In this document: piece after piece, positions 25,003-36,614 of the stretch
How positions within the stretch are numbered: position 1 is the stretch's first letter
Layout of the letters: each line of letters starts with the position of its first letter
Program-made: the position numbers and the translations under genes
NCBI GenBank assembly: GCA_028829895.1
Contig: CM054180.1
Span: 111,192,635-111,256,634, forward strand
Direction of reading: 5' to 3'
Length of the DNA stretch: 64,000 nt
DNA from: Sinotaia quadrata
Lineage: Eukaryota; Mollusca; Gastropoda; Architaenioglossa; Viviparidae
The notes under the pieces: generated by a model
Databases searched by the model: none
The model's input: the letters and a program-made list of their open reading frames with translations, nothing else
What the model was told of the DNA's origin: nothing

Positions 25003-28000
25003 CTGTAAATAAAACCATAGAAAATGTAGTAGTTAGATAGAGAGATTATTCTCGTAGCCAAGTATTTTCTAAATAGATGAATGTGAATGAAAGCCGTATT
25101 TCTTTCATTTTATACTGATGCATTACATTTACATTTCAACTTATTCCAAGATTAAAATGGGTTGTAATGCAGTGTTAATGAAATTATGAAAATTAAGTTA
25201 AAAATAGATTGAGGAATGGATTTTCTTATGTACATTGAAATGCTTGTTATTCTATTATCGTCCATTAGGAGAGAGTGTATGTGAAATGTTTTAAAGGATG
25301 TACAGTAAAATATGATTCAGTATGAGCCACTTTTAACCATTGGACATATTTATCTTTGCATAATTTTATTTTTCTGTTTTATTTTGCTTTAGCTAGTGCA
25401 ATACTATTATTTCAGTTCATCCTATGAGCCAACCATAACCAATAGAAACTCAAAACTTGTACAGTGGCCTAGGGGCGAGAATCCAACAGTCAGTATTTTA
25501 TTGCAGCAGCATGCTTCACCAGTTAATTATATTAATTCACTTGCATCCGAGCTACTGACAGAAAAAATAAAATAAAAAGGTCTAGCAAGCACATACACAT
25601 TTCTTTAACTGAAATAGCAAAGCGAGATCTAATTTTGTTGCATCTGACACACTACAAGGCCCCAAGAATGACTATCATGTTAGCTACAAATAAAACAACC
25701 AACATTAATCAAATGGCATTTCTGCTAAAACAAAAATAGCAAAACATATCTTAAAATTATGAAAGAGCATACAGGGTTATACACGAAGTTTAAAATACAT
25801 TATTACTCAGATGAAAGAAACATTAAAATTTAATTCTATTTAGATGAAAAGAAAAAAAATTACAATTTTAGAACTTCTAGCTCTGTGTTTACATATGATA
25901 CAGTTTTAATCACGTGACTCCCAAAATGGAGACTGGAGAGAAAGCAAATCTTATTGTGTGTAGGATTTCTTGGACAGTGATGTGGAAAGGGATACATTTC
26001 CACAACATGAGTTTCCCCTGTATTCCCTTACACCCAATGGTTAGCTACAGTTGGCCAGTAGGTGGCCTTTGGTTAGCCTTAATTGGCTAGCTCCTCAGCA
26101 AATGCTTGCATCATTTGGTAAGTCTTTTATCTATAACAAGATTTAAGATGTAGACCCATGCATTCAGTGAGACTTGACTATAGAATTTCACAAAGAGAGA
26201 CACGGTATCTGCCTACCATAAATGTTACTTCATGCAATGTCCAGTAATCCGTTTTGGAGAACTGTTACAATTTGTCATTGCATGTTTGCTGAACGTGATG
26301 TCGACTTTTAAATCTTACTACATAAATATGAGTAATATGAATAAAGTGCTCTACAAATTTCATCACAGAAATATATCATAAGCAAAGGTATATGGAAACA
26401 AGTGAGAAATAAAGGAAGGTGTGGAAATATTTGTCACAGACTTCTCAACCTATTCAAGGATTTATAGATCCATTTAAGCATTTTTCAAGGACAAAATAAA
26501 CTTGAAGAACTTTCTGAAACAGTTAACATTTTTCGAAGGCTTTTCAATGCTCTCTACGAATGTGTATTCTTTAAATAGAGAGAGGTAAAAGAGAGGGATT
26601 TGAGCAGATGGATGGATGGGTATTGAATACTATTTACAATGTAATGTTATACTACATTTTATTCAACTTGAACTACTTAAATAAAAATCGAATTTAGCCA
26701 CATGCAAACGAAATTTCAGAACACAAATACCTTTCTCAGAACAAAATTCATATGAAACAGAGCCCAGCATGGAAGTTGGACATCACAGCAGACAACTCCT
26801 TCATCTTTTCCATCCACGTAAATATGGAGACACCGTGCAGCATCCACCACCACACCTATACGACCTCCGACCTTCAGGGTTTCACAGGTATTACCAAGGC
26901 TTGCTGAAATCTGCAAAAATATAATACAATAGTATTCTACTAGAATTGTTTATTTATTATTAATGATTTTATATTGTTTGTTATAAAACTCTAGATTCCA
27001 GAAGTGATGAATTAAAAATAATATATACATACAGACTTATATCAGATCAGATTTATATGAAATTAGAATTATTATATTAGGAAAGTACTGCAAAGAGTGG
27101 AAGGTCATACACCCATGCATGTACTAATAATTTACATTGAACTTGATAGTGTAACTCTGAGATGCTACTGCTGCTTCATAGTGTACTAAAGACAACATTG
27201 TTAAACTAACAAACACAAGCATAAATAAACATATTGGATGGTGATCATATAGAATCCACAAAATGAATAAGTGTTGTTCATAAACACATTTGTATTTATT
27301 ATATAGAATTGTGTCGATATCAGAATGGAACAGTCAACAAATTGTATTCATAATATATAGGAATTATTATTTGTGACACAAGGTCACCCTAGTTATGATT
27401 ATTATTATTAATTATCCATAACAAATTAAAAGTGATGATAACCTTAATTTATGTTATTAATAATTCTCCAGATGACACCACGCATCTCTCTCACTTGGCA
27501 GATATGTTGGTGCTGCAAACATTTACTCTATCCACAACATTATAGACAAATATTCACTATCACACAATATTTCCATAGATGGAAAACTTCTTACCAAATG
27601 AGAAGATAAATCAGTCTTTAATCTATATTTAGCGAGCCCCATCCACCCACCTCTCTCTAACACATGGTTATCAATATGTGTAAGAAGGTAAAAAAAAATA
27701 ACAATAAATTTATTAAATCAACAATCAAATATGCTTATAGCAAATACAATTAAAAAATTATTTGATATCAATATTTCCACTAACCACATTCGAATGGTTT
27801 CGATGTTTATACAGACATATCCTAACACATAATGCAGCAGATTATTGTCATTATAAATCACAAATTATAAATAGTTCTTATCAGAGGGCAGAATTGGAGT
27901 TAAAGAGATTATAGTGATAACAGTTTAAACATAACCTTGTCTAGGCGATAATGCATATTCTAATGTGGACTATCGTAATAAAGTCACAAGTTTACTGTCA

Positions 28001-29883
28001 CAATAGACATCAGTTCTTCATGTGTTTCTCTTCCAAGATGTAGAACTCTGATGAACCACTATTCTCTCGAGACTAATCTGGGCACTCCTTCCCTGTATTA
28101 GTTTAATAAAGTAGAACAATGTAGCAATATCTAGTAACATACTTGTACCAGAAATTCCACAATGTAGTCGAGCATACTATGCCACCATACATCAACAGAG
28201 TGCAGTTTATGTTTACATTTACATGCTGGAGATAGTGACTTTTAGAATCTGCCAGGGTCATAGCAGTTTATAAATCAGTAACCCGGGAGATTTTGGTAAA
28301 ATAAAAAAAAGGATTGTTTCTTTCCTGTAAAATACTATCAGGGAACAAATGCTAAGTTTTCCAGTTTATTCATCCCTAACTCCTTACATTCTTACATTCA
28401 CTTACAGTTTCCTGCAACAGTATTTATTAGCCTGATACACGCATACAACATATTAGTTTTACGACCATCTTCATTAGAAACAATGTTGATTTAGCCTCTA
28501 GGTACAGAAAACATTGCTACTAATAAAGCAATTTGTGTTGCATAATTATATCCTTACAATTACAAATATTACCTCCATTTTCTTGACGAAAAAAATATCG
28601 ATACTTACAATAGCAGACTGAAACTTGTCGCCATACTCTAGCTGGTCTGCGATCGTTGCTGGGTCCTCAGTGACAACACCAAACCTTGTGAGATAACTCT
28701 TGTGTTGCTGGACTGTCTCCTCCACTCGACACTGCACGCAGACAAACAGTGAAAATGAAGCATAGCAACAAGTGAAGAAGATCACACCCACGCTTTATTG
28801 ATTTGTAGGATTTATGATGTTGTTCAGACACTCACAGCTTACTTATCTATGTATTATGTGGACCATTAGCTGTATGTTTATTTTATCTGTCCTATAGTAA
28901 GGATTTGCAGGATTTATGATGTTGTTCAGACACTGACAGCTTACTTATCTATGTATTATGTGGAACATTAGCTGTATATTTTTATCTGTTCTATAGTAAG
29001 CGATAAAATACTGAAAAATATCGTAGTAAGTATTCTTTCATTACATATACTTGAACAATTTCAAATGAATAATGACAATTCTATATATGACACATAATTT
29101 ATTATTAAAATGGCTTCAAGTGACTTGGTTAGACTATTCTGTTGCATTCATTAAAATACAAATAAACAAAGGTAAGTTGCCCTGCGCGTTGGCTGTAAAT
29201 TTTAGAAAGGCATATACATGCATATAATAATATTGCATTACGTATTAAAGATTTATTGTACATTTTCCCGTGTTTTTGCAACATACGTTTTATTTCTGTT
29301 AATCCATAAAGACATTCAACTCTTTAACTTACTTAATCATACTTTTTTCATATTTTTATTTTTGTTAATCCATAAAGACAATCAACACTTTAACTTACTC
29401 TATACATATATTTTTTCATATTGTGTGTTTCTTTAGACAATACTGGAAATACTGTTGTCGGGAAGTGTTGACACACAAGATGGCTATCGATATCACGTAT
29501 TCCATTCAGAGTAACCTTTCCTATCCTCTTTAATCAGGGAGAGATAACTCAAGGATAAATGATTTAGAAAAAAAGATATATGGAATTTTTCACATTTTCT
29601 CGCTTTGATTTGGTTACCACGCTAATAAGCTAAACAAACATTGCGAATAAACCAAAACTTAGTCACGAAGAAACACAAAATAGTAATATATATGTTTTTT
29701 TAAAATCTTAAATTTGCTCACAGGCTATGTTGAGATAGATTCCATGTCAGAGCCGTCATTAGCGAGAATTAACATAGGTAAAGTTGTTAAATTAGAAGAC
29801 GTAGTCAAATAAAAATGCAGTGTGTATACATGCCACTGGAAATGCGTACACATTGAAGAAACCTACAGTTACACACACACACT

Positions 29884-29972
<89 letters not shown>

Positions 29973-32900
29973 GCAAAATAAATGGGTGACAAGCAATGCT
30001 TATTTCATACTTGCATACATACATACACACATAGACACACAATAGCAAAGTAAACGGGAGACTAGCAATACTTATTTCATATTTGCATACATACATACAC
30101 CATACACAATAGCAACATAAATGGGAAACAATCAATGTTTACTTCAACTCTATACAAAATTTAATTTGTTACTCATTTAAAGTAATACACTTCCACAAGG
30201 AGAATAAGAATTTTTTTTTAGAACACTCGTTTTCGTCTTATTTCTTGCTTTTCTAATGCATACATACCATGGTCTAGTTTGACTGTAACGTGTGCACACG
30301 GCACATTACTAATGAAATACCTTTGAATGCTAATCTCTAGTATAAAATACAAGCTAAATACAAGATCAAACTGTATAATCAAGTTCATACACATGAACAA
30401 ACTGGTCTGACTTCGATACCAAATATCCAGTACTGAGAATATACATAACTGTATGATCTATCGGTATCACACACCTATTCACTGCGGAACTGCCTGAATA
30501 CGAAATTTAAAAGTTTTATCTCATGTTTAAGGGGGCCATAAAGTGGATCACAGACGTAAAATGGAGAAGTACAGCTGATAATGGGAATAAGATTCCTAGA
30601 CACAAACGTTCTCTTTTGTGGCATACAGGTCCAAAAGTCCTCTTGGTTTTCAGTGTCATTAACCTTTCTAATTTACACTCAATACTTCCGCTTTCATTGA
30701 TACTACTGAAGAAAAAACTGGTTGACTTCCTATTCAACACCGCAATAAAACCGATTCCGCTAATGACAATACTGAATAAATGATATGCGTCTTCTTGTTC
30801 ATAACCACTCCTACTGGTCACCGTGGTGACTAAACGCTATTTGACTTCCTATTCACCACCGCTCCGACCATTATCTGTAGAGAATGAACGCTGCTCTGAG
30901 AGAAAGAAAGGACAAGAACACCCCATTTCTTCATTATATTATTTTGACGAAACTCGAATACATACACAGACAGAGATGATATATACCGATTTATGTGACG
31001 TGTACAAAGCAATACCAAAAGGAAGTGTGGGTTTGTATTGTATGTCATTAATGATTAATGTATATCAATGGTTCCCAACCCGGTGTCTGCGGGCGCGTTT
31101 ACGTGCGTTCGCGACGAAGTGTGACAAGTAAAATAGACATAGGTTATCATATCGAACCTCTGGTCAATCATTACAAGATCTATGAAAATAATCAGAGCAA
31201 AACTGATCTTGTGGATGACACTCATTACTGGATCTATAAAACATCCTGAGCAAAACTGATCTTGTGGATGACACAAGTGAAGACGACGTCTCTTGTATGA
31301 AGAAAATGTATGTGAAAGCGATTTTTGCCCTACAACCCACAGGCACTATTTACAAAATAAAAACTTAAAACACACTACCCTAACCACAACACCAACACCA
31401 ATCAACTCCCTCACAAAAAACACAAGACAAAACACTCACAATACAATATTTTTATTTTTTGTTTCTTTTACACTTTTATAATACGTTTATGCACCACAAA
31501 TAAAAACAAAACCATACTCCCAATTTCCTAATAGTCTTAATAAAATGTTACAAAAGATATTATCCACCAACCTTCCCCATGAAACACAAGGCCAAACATA
31601 ACATACACTTACAATACAAATAATAGATTGTTACCCACATGGGGAAAAAATTGCATAACTTTAACTTTATGTAAAAGTACATAACTTTTACCGAAAGAAA
31701 TCAAACACAAACAACAAAACAAAATCAGTATTCAAAAACAAAAGACACACAAATAAAAGTCAAGCACAATGAATAATCCTAATACAAAATCTCACATAGT
31801 TAACACACTGCATTAAAAGAAAAACAGTCCTATACCTCCAAGAGGCAAGCTTACCAAAAACAAAAACAAAAACAAAAACATAAAAACGCACCACCACAGA
31901 CCGCCATCACCGAAAAGTACCCAGCACATCTTCATCGCCTTCAGGCTATCGACTAAAGCATACGAGAGAAATTACCCCCACCAAACGCAAAACCAGCCCA
32001 CCCACCCACCCCTTCTTCTGGAATCAGTAAGGAGAGAAAGTCCACCAGAGGAATACCAAGGCCGAAAATATCAGAAGATAAAAACCTAACGCCCCCCTCT
32101 GATGTGATAGTGAGCGATACAACAACAACATCAGCTGATAAAGTATAATGTAGTTATATAACTCTTCCTGTTCTTAATTCCCGATATTTGATGAGCAATA
32201 CAACATAACACTACTAAAAGACTTTGACAGCCACATGATCTTTGTAAGAATCTGAAGCCATTGTTCACTAAAAGTTATACAGTCAAACAGAAATCGTGAA
32301 AAGAATCAATGACAATGAAGATTGTACAGATAACATATAGTATATAGTATTAAAGATGTCAATAAAATAAACATACAGAAGACAAAACTCGTGACAATAC
32401 CGAACGAAAATTAAACCATAAAGATATAGGAAATCATGAAAATAGTCAATGACAAATCAAAATTATCAGCAATGGGAAAAACAGAATAGACACCATCCAT
32501 AGCGATAACAAGAAAGCCAGTATAAAATGGAAACTATGTATTCATAAATAACACTTGCTACCATTCTGACATTTACCTATTAGGAATAGTATTTTAGGAA
32601 TAATTCACTTTATTATACAAATTATATTTCTTTAAAAATTCACATCTTTCTTCTCAGTATCAAATCCATTCTAATCGCTTTATATCGAAGTCCATGTTTA
32701 CCTCGTACAAAACGTTTAATTCCATGGGTTCACTGGAGAAGACCAATCCGAACCAATCTCGTGGGTCTATAATCATAGCAGTCATGTTGTCATTTGTTAA
32801 GTCAATGTCTTTACCATGATTTGAGTGAAACCTCCATGCTCTCTGAAATCAGATATAAGACACTTAACAGTATACTGTATACATGAATGAGAGTTAATTA

Positions 32901-34430
32901 TTAGCGAAATAAACGTCTGTTTTCGTTGCATAAAATCTGATACTCATACCCTTTCGCCGGTTAACAGTGAGATATCATTCAGGGTAATTTAGAGTTATGG
33001 TAGAGACAACAAGTTTATGAACATGATAAAAAATGTCAAGATTAAGAATAGATATTTAAAAGGAGACTAATATGTACTTAATAGTGGTGGAAACAGTAAG
33101 TATTTTAAGTACCCTGACATGAATATTATTTTACTGGTAATGAATCTGGGATGCACTACAAATTTAATATATAACTATTTATATCTCTTTTCTTTAATGA
33201 AACGACACACGTAAATACGTAAATACAAGTACAGAATTATATACGTAAAATAAATATTACTTGTTTTTCTACTGAACAACTATTCAACGTCACTTCACCC
33301 AGTTTCGCTAATTCCATGTCAATAGTAGAATGTGTGTTTCCGTCATTGTACATTTTCAGTTCACCCAATCTCTCCAATTCCATTTCAATACGAGAAAGCG
33401 CGTTTCCATTAATGGTCAACTTCAGTGTGGTGGGAGGATTACAATCTAAAGGTAATGTTTTACACACATCAAGGTCATTGATACGTTTATTTAGCTGAGG
33501 TCCCATGGTTACAAGTGAAAAACAAGAAGCTGAATGCTGAATGCGTTTAAATAGAGAACAATGAGAAGCAATTAGTCCTCGCTTGTAATTCAGCTCATCT
33601 TTTCGTTTACAGACGTCAGCGCTTATATTGTCGCTTTTCTCTTGCACGAGCTCCTTAAGGTGCGTCCGACAACTCTCAACCGACACAAGAAGGCGGTCGC
33701 AAGCTGCATCTATCTCACCGAAAGACGCCTTTCTGTTCTGTTCCAACTTAATCAAATGATCTTCCATGTCTGCTATAACACGATTCAACGCATCTTCCAT
33801 AGCTCTTAGTTCCTTCTCCATTTCGGACAACGACTGTTTGTATTTCTCGAACATTTCACTTATACACGTCACTTCCTGACATGCGCGGTGCTTTGAAAAA
33901 GCGCACAATTGACAGATGAGAATTTCGTGGGTAGAACAAAACAGTTCAGTCGCTTTTTCAGGGTGAACAGAACAAGGAGATTGGCGGTGTGAGGTCAGAC
34001 TTTCTAGAGTCAGTTTTTCCAGATCTTCTAACGTATGGCAGGAAGTTGCCGGCACTGCTAAATGGGCCTCAACACACGAAGGACACAACATCAACCCGCA
34101 GTGGAGACAAAAAGATTTAGCATTCACAGATTTGTGCACGTGACAGACACGTGCTTGATTAAAAATTCTAATGTTATCCACCATTTCAGACATTGCATCG
34201 TCCGTAGGCAATAGATCTGCTACGTCATCACAGGATCTTACAGCAGGATTATGATGATCCACAATAGCGCAGTGACACAGCGGACACTGCCTGAGTTTGT
34301 TTGTTTTCATCGAGTTGAGGAGACATGTCCGGCACAGAAGATGGGCACAGGGAAGAATTTTTGGCTCCTTATAATATTCGTGACAAACTGGACATTCTGT
34401 AGCTCCTAATTCCATGTCTGAAGATGCCAT
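24934..34430 (-). CDS. Gene B: TRIM-NHR protein, 572 aa, five coding exons with long introns
   Basis: Exons on the minus strand: 34430-33261, 32842-32702, 28731-28573, 26910-26731, 25002-24934. All introns are phase 0 GT-AG; the longest is about 4.0 kb. The RING begins at C13, and B-box 1 and B-box 2 keep their zinc ligands. The coiled coil lies near 190-290 and the NHR domain is in the last 182 residues. Two things differ from A and C. A 22-residue tandem duplication sits at the end of exon 1. The last exon is frameshifted by one base relative to the other copies and gains a basic tail ending GKKK. The inferred role is an E3 ubiquitin ligase. The start at the third possible ATG is supported by a splice acceptor 10 bases upstream, the same spacing as in A and C. 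Confidence 0.9.
25003..26730 (-). other. Gene B intron 4
   Basis: AT-rich; no repeat array or gene recognised. Confidence 0.5.
26731..26910 (-). CDS. Gene B coding exon 4: core of NHR domain (60 aa)
   Basis: The acceptor is TTTGCAG and the donor AAG|GTATTT. It encodes RIGVVVDAARCLHIYVDGKD and PCWALFH. Length and phase are identical to exon 4 of the other three genes. Confidence 0.9.
26911..28572 (-). other. Gene B intron 3
   Basis: Contains the inverted family X copy (27372-27600). Nothing else was recognised. Confidence 0.5.
27372..27600 (-). repeat. Dispersed repeat family X, opposite-strand copy in gene B intron 3
   Basis: The reverse complement aligns with 14075-14307 over its length. 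The host introns belong to same-strand paralogues while the element is inverted, so it is not simply inherited with the gene duplication. Confidence 0.6.
28573..28731 (-). CDS. Gene B coding exon 3: middle of NHR domain (53 aa)
   Basis: The acceptor is GTGCAG and the donor GAG|GTAATA. It encodes CRVEETVQQH and FGVVTEDPATIADQLEYG. It is the most diverged exon 3 of the four: the TDVGFG segment reads YLTRFG, and one residue is lost before the conserved hydrophobic strand. Confidence 0.85.
28799..28999. repeat. About 100-bp tandem duplication
   Basis: GATTTATGATGTTGTTCAGA, continuing to TTAGCTGTAT and CTATAGTAAG, occurs twice, with the second copy a few bases shorter. Confidence 0.92.
29869..29969. 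repeat. CA then GA microsatellite
   Basis: A short AC run followed by about 78 bases of AG dinucleotides. Confidence 0.97.
29968..30142. repeat. About 70-bp tandem repeat, three copies
   Basis: AATAGCAAAATAAATGGGTG-type units continue to TACTTGCATACATACATACA. The third copy is truncated. Confidence 0.88.
31066..31130. mobile_element. Possible hAT-like transposon terminus
   Basis: CAATGGTTCCCAACCCGGTG followed by a GC-rich stretch and TTCGCGACGAAGTGTG recalls hAT-type ends (CAGTGGTTCCCAACC). No partner inverted repeat or transposase was found nearby. Confidence 0.25.
32702..32842 (-). CDS. Gene B coding exon 2: start of NHR domain (47 aa)
   Basis: The acceptor is TTTCAG and the donor GAG|GTAAAC. 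It encodes RAWRFHSNHGKDIDL and ends NVLYE. It is in phase with its neighbours and homologous to exon 2 of A, C and D. Confidence 0.88.
33261..34430 (-). CDS. Gene B coding exon 1: RING, two B-boxes, coiled coil (390 aa)
   Basis: The exon is 1170 bases, ending in VEKQ before CAA|GTAATA. The acceptor CACAG leaves a 10-base leader (34440-34431). Near the 3' end, SRIEMELERLGEL is followed 22 residues later by STIDMELAKLGEV, a tandem duplication that accounts exactly for the extra length over gene A (390 against 368). Confidence 0.9.
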
Positions 34431-34785
34431 TGCCTGTGATCTGTGAAAAATATATTCACAATACAAATATATTTACATAGTACTGGTATGTCTCTCCATA
34501 TTACATACAAAACTGTTGCATATCTCAAATAAACAAATGATAACATTTCGAAAGAGAATGAGACTGGAGTTTGATATACAAATAATGATTAACACTACTT
34601 TAAGAATACAGATATTAAAATCGTATAAAAATCCAAAATTAAGATCACTGCAATCCTTTTCCACATGTCTAGAACGATGATTTTAAAATATATTTGTTAC
34701 TTAGAGTTAAACCGCGTGCACTCTTTGTCAGTCTTTATATTGTTACTGTATGTGTGTGCCTGCATATGTGTGTATGTGCATGCAT

Positions 34786-34799
34786 GTGTGTGTGTGTGT

Positions 34800-34862
<63 letters not shown>
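34786..34862. repeat. GT microsatellite
   Basis: Nearly pure TG dinucleotides with one A interruption. Confidence 0.97.
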
Positions 34863-34863
<1 letters not shown>

Positions 34864-34975
34864 AAGTGTAATTGAGTGTTGTGAATGAGTATTAATTATT
34901 ATGTATGCATGCAGGCATATATAAATGAATGCTGTGAATATTAATGATAGTGTGAGGGCGAGTGCACATGCGCGA

Positions 34976-34978
<3 letters not shown>

Positions 34979-35046
<68 letters not shown>
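34979..35046. repeat. GT microsatellite
   Basis: Pure TG dinucleotides about 120 bases from the previous tract. Confidence 0.97.
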
Positions 35047-35048
<2 letters not shown>

Positions 35049-35621
35049 CTCGGCTTCCATGGTTTAGGAGGTAGTGTGCGAATCACTTTTCACCAACCGT
35101 ATGGGGTAGCCAAGAGTTGTGAGTTGTTTTTTTTTCTATAACCTAACAATGCAATCTTGTAAACTGCTTAGTATGCGCAAATCCTAATCACGAATATGCA
35201 ACCTCATAAAGGGGTGGAATGCATTCGCGTGTGTGTACCGATGCGAGTTTTACACACAAATTCACAGGCAAGTTAACGAGTTGACCCCAAACTTAAAGTA
35301 TCTTACAAAAGGCTATTTGTTATTTTCTCGCGGAAACCATGCGGAATTCCTAGCCCTTACAGCTGATCCAACTCATAGATCTTATCTGACTATTAGGGTG
35401 TGCAAATGGACAGTAATCCATTCGACAGTAATCGAGAGTGTCGATATACATACCAACTAAATTACTTTTTTATTCATCATGCATTCACGAAAGTTACTAC
35501 TGTTTATTCATAACTTCTATACTAATAATGATATAATGTGGTTTCCTTTGTATTCTCTGATCTTGAATATGGTTGTTTCCGCTGTAATATTTGTTCAGAA
35601 GGTTAATTTCCGGTTTGTTAA

Positions 35622-36614
35622 TATCTATGCGAACAACTGATTCAAAGTGATTTTCTAAGCGAAGTGGTGATGCTAATCATTGAATATTTAGCTGCAAAAT
35701 CTAGAATACCATCTCCAGGTTATGTAATGGCAAGTTTAGCACCTCTGGAGAAAGAACTTGAGTCTTACTCTATGCGTGTAGAAATAATAGGAAAATGTGG
35801 AAAGAAAGTTACACTACTGTTGACCAAAAGTATGTGTGAAAGCATTAAGTTCTACAAAACAGACAGCAGCTGCTAATAAATCACTCAAATCTGTATGCCT
35901 TTGCAAGGCCTTTCTTTAATTCTGAAGATGCCATGCCTGGACACAAGTGTCTTAGAGAGTGTACAGTTTTATGTTTTACATCAAGTAAACATCATCAGCA
36001 CAAAGCTTCGCAAACACATTGCAACTGTTTCACAACCCTTAAACCATGGGGACCGTGAACTTGACCAGGTTTTTGTTTTAGGTCATGATGTTAATATTCA
36101 ATGAGAATTGTATTGACTTCCTGAGGATACTTTAGTTAGCAAAGGTTATTCCTGCGCTTCTTCTATGGAACACTATTACTATTGAGTTATTACTCAAACG
36201 ACACTGGATCAGAGTGATGTGACAATTGATCATATGATAGATAATAGTGAATCAGATGATAATGTTGATCAGACTAATATCATTTCTCAAGACGAAAGTA
36301 TTGCATTATTAGAAAGATAGTCAGAATCTAGAGGATATATTTCTTCATCTACAAGTACTGTTGATGTAAGCAATCAGCAACAAAGAGTAGTCACAAGAAA
36401 ACCATTTGTTCAAGAGAAAGATTTCTTAACTGATAGTCAACTAAGTAGTATTAAAACTCATTTTCAGCACCATATTATGAACAGGAAAATGCCTGGGAAG
36501 TATAAAGGTTAAACGTTTCTTAGAAAGGTTTCTGAGATGGAAGGAAAAACTGGGGGTGGGGAACTTAAATTTACAGTTTGCAATTTAACTGAGAAAGAAA
36601 TAAAGACATCTTAA
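35622..36614 (+). pseudogene. Decayed coding copy: one continuous frame with seven internal stops, no frameshift
   Basis: One reading frame from about 35622 to 36614 reads as protein (IIEYLAAKSRIPSPGYVMAS, LAPLEKELESYSMRVEII, KDFLTDSQLSSIKTHFQHH). It is broken by stops at 35874, 35877, 36102, 36114, 36183, 36318 and 36510. There are no introns and no frame changes. The composition (acidic SESDDNVDQ stretch, then a Lys-rich C-terminal end) resembles repeated, transposon-related animal proteins as I remember them, but the family is not established. The stop types (TGA, TAG, TAA) fit C-to-T decay of CGA, CAG and CAA codons. Neighbouring sequence is AT-rich and gene-free. Confidence 0.6.

Larger units (their letters stand above)
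28732..32701 (-). other. Gene B intron 2, repeat-rich
   Basis: The intron contains a 100-bp duplication (28799-28999), a 66-bp duplication (about 29287-29415), CA/GA microsatellites (29869-29969), a 70-bp triplicate (29968-30142), a possible transposon end (31066-31130), a 60-bp duplication (31175-31273) and a strand-asymmetric A/C-rich stretch (about 31350-31910). No convincing gene. Confidence 0.55.

Noticed and set aside
30516..31346. Overlapping frames of 60-102 codons on both strands
   Set aside because: They lie inside gene B intron 2, overlap each other on opposite strands, partly cover small duplications, and show no recognisable domain.
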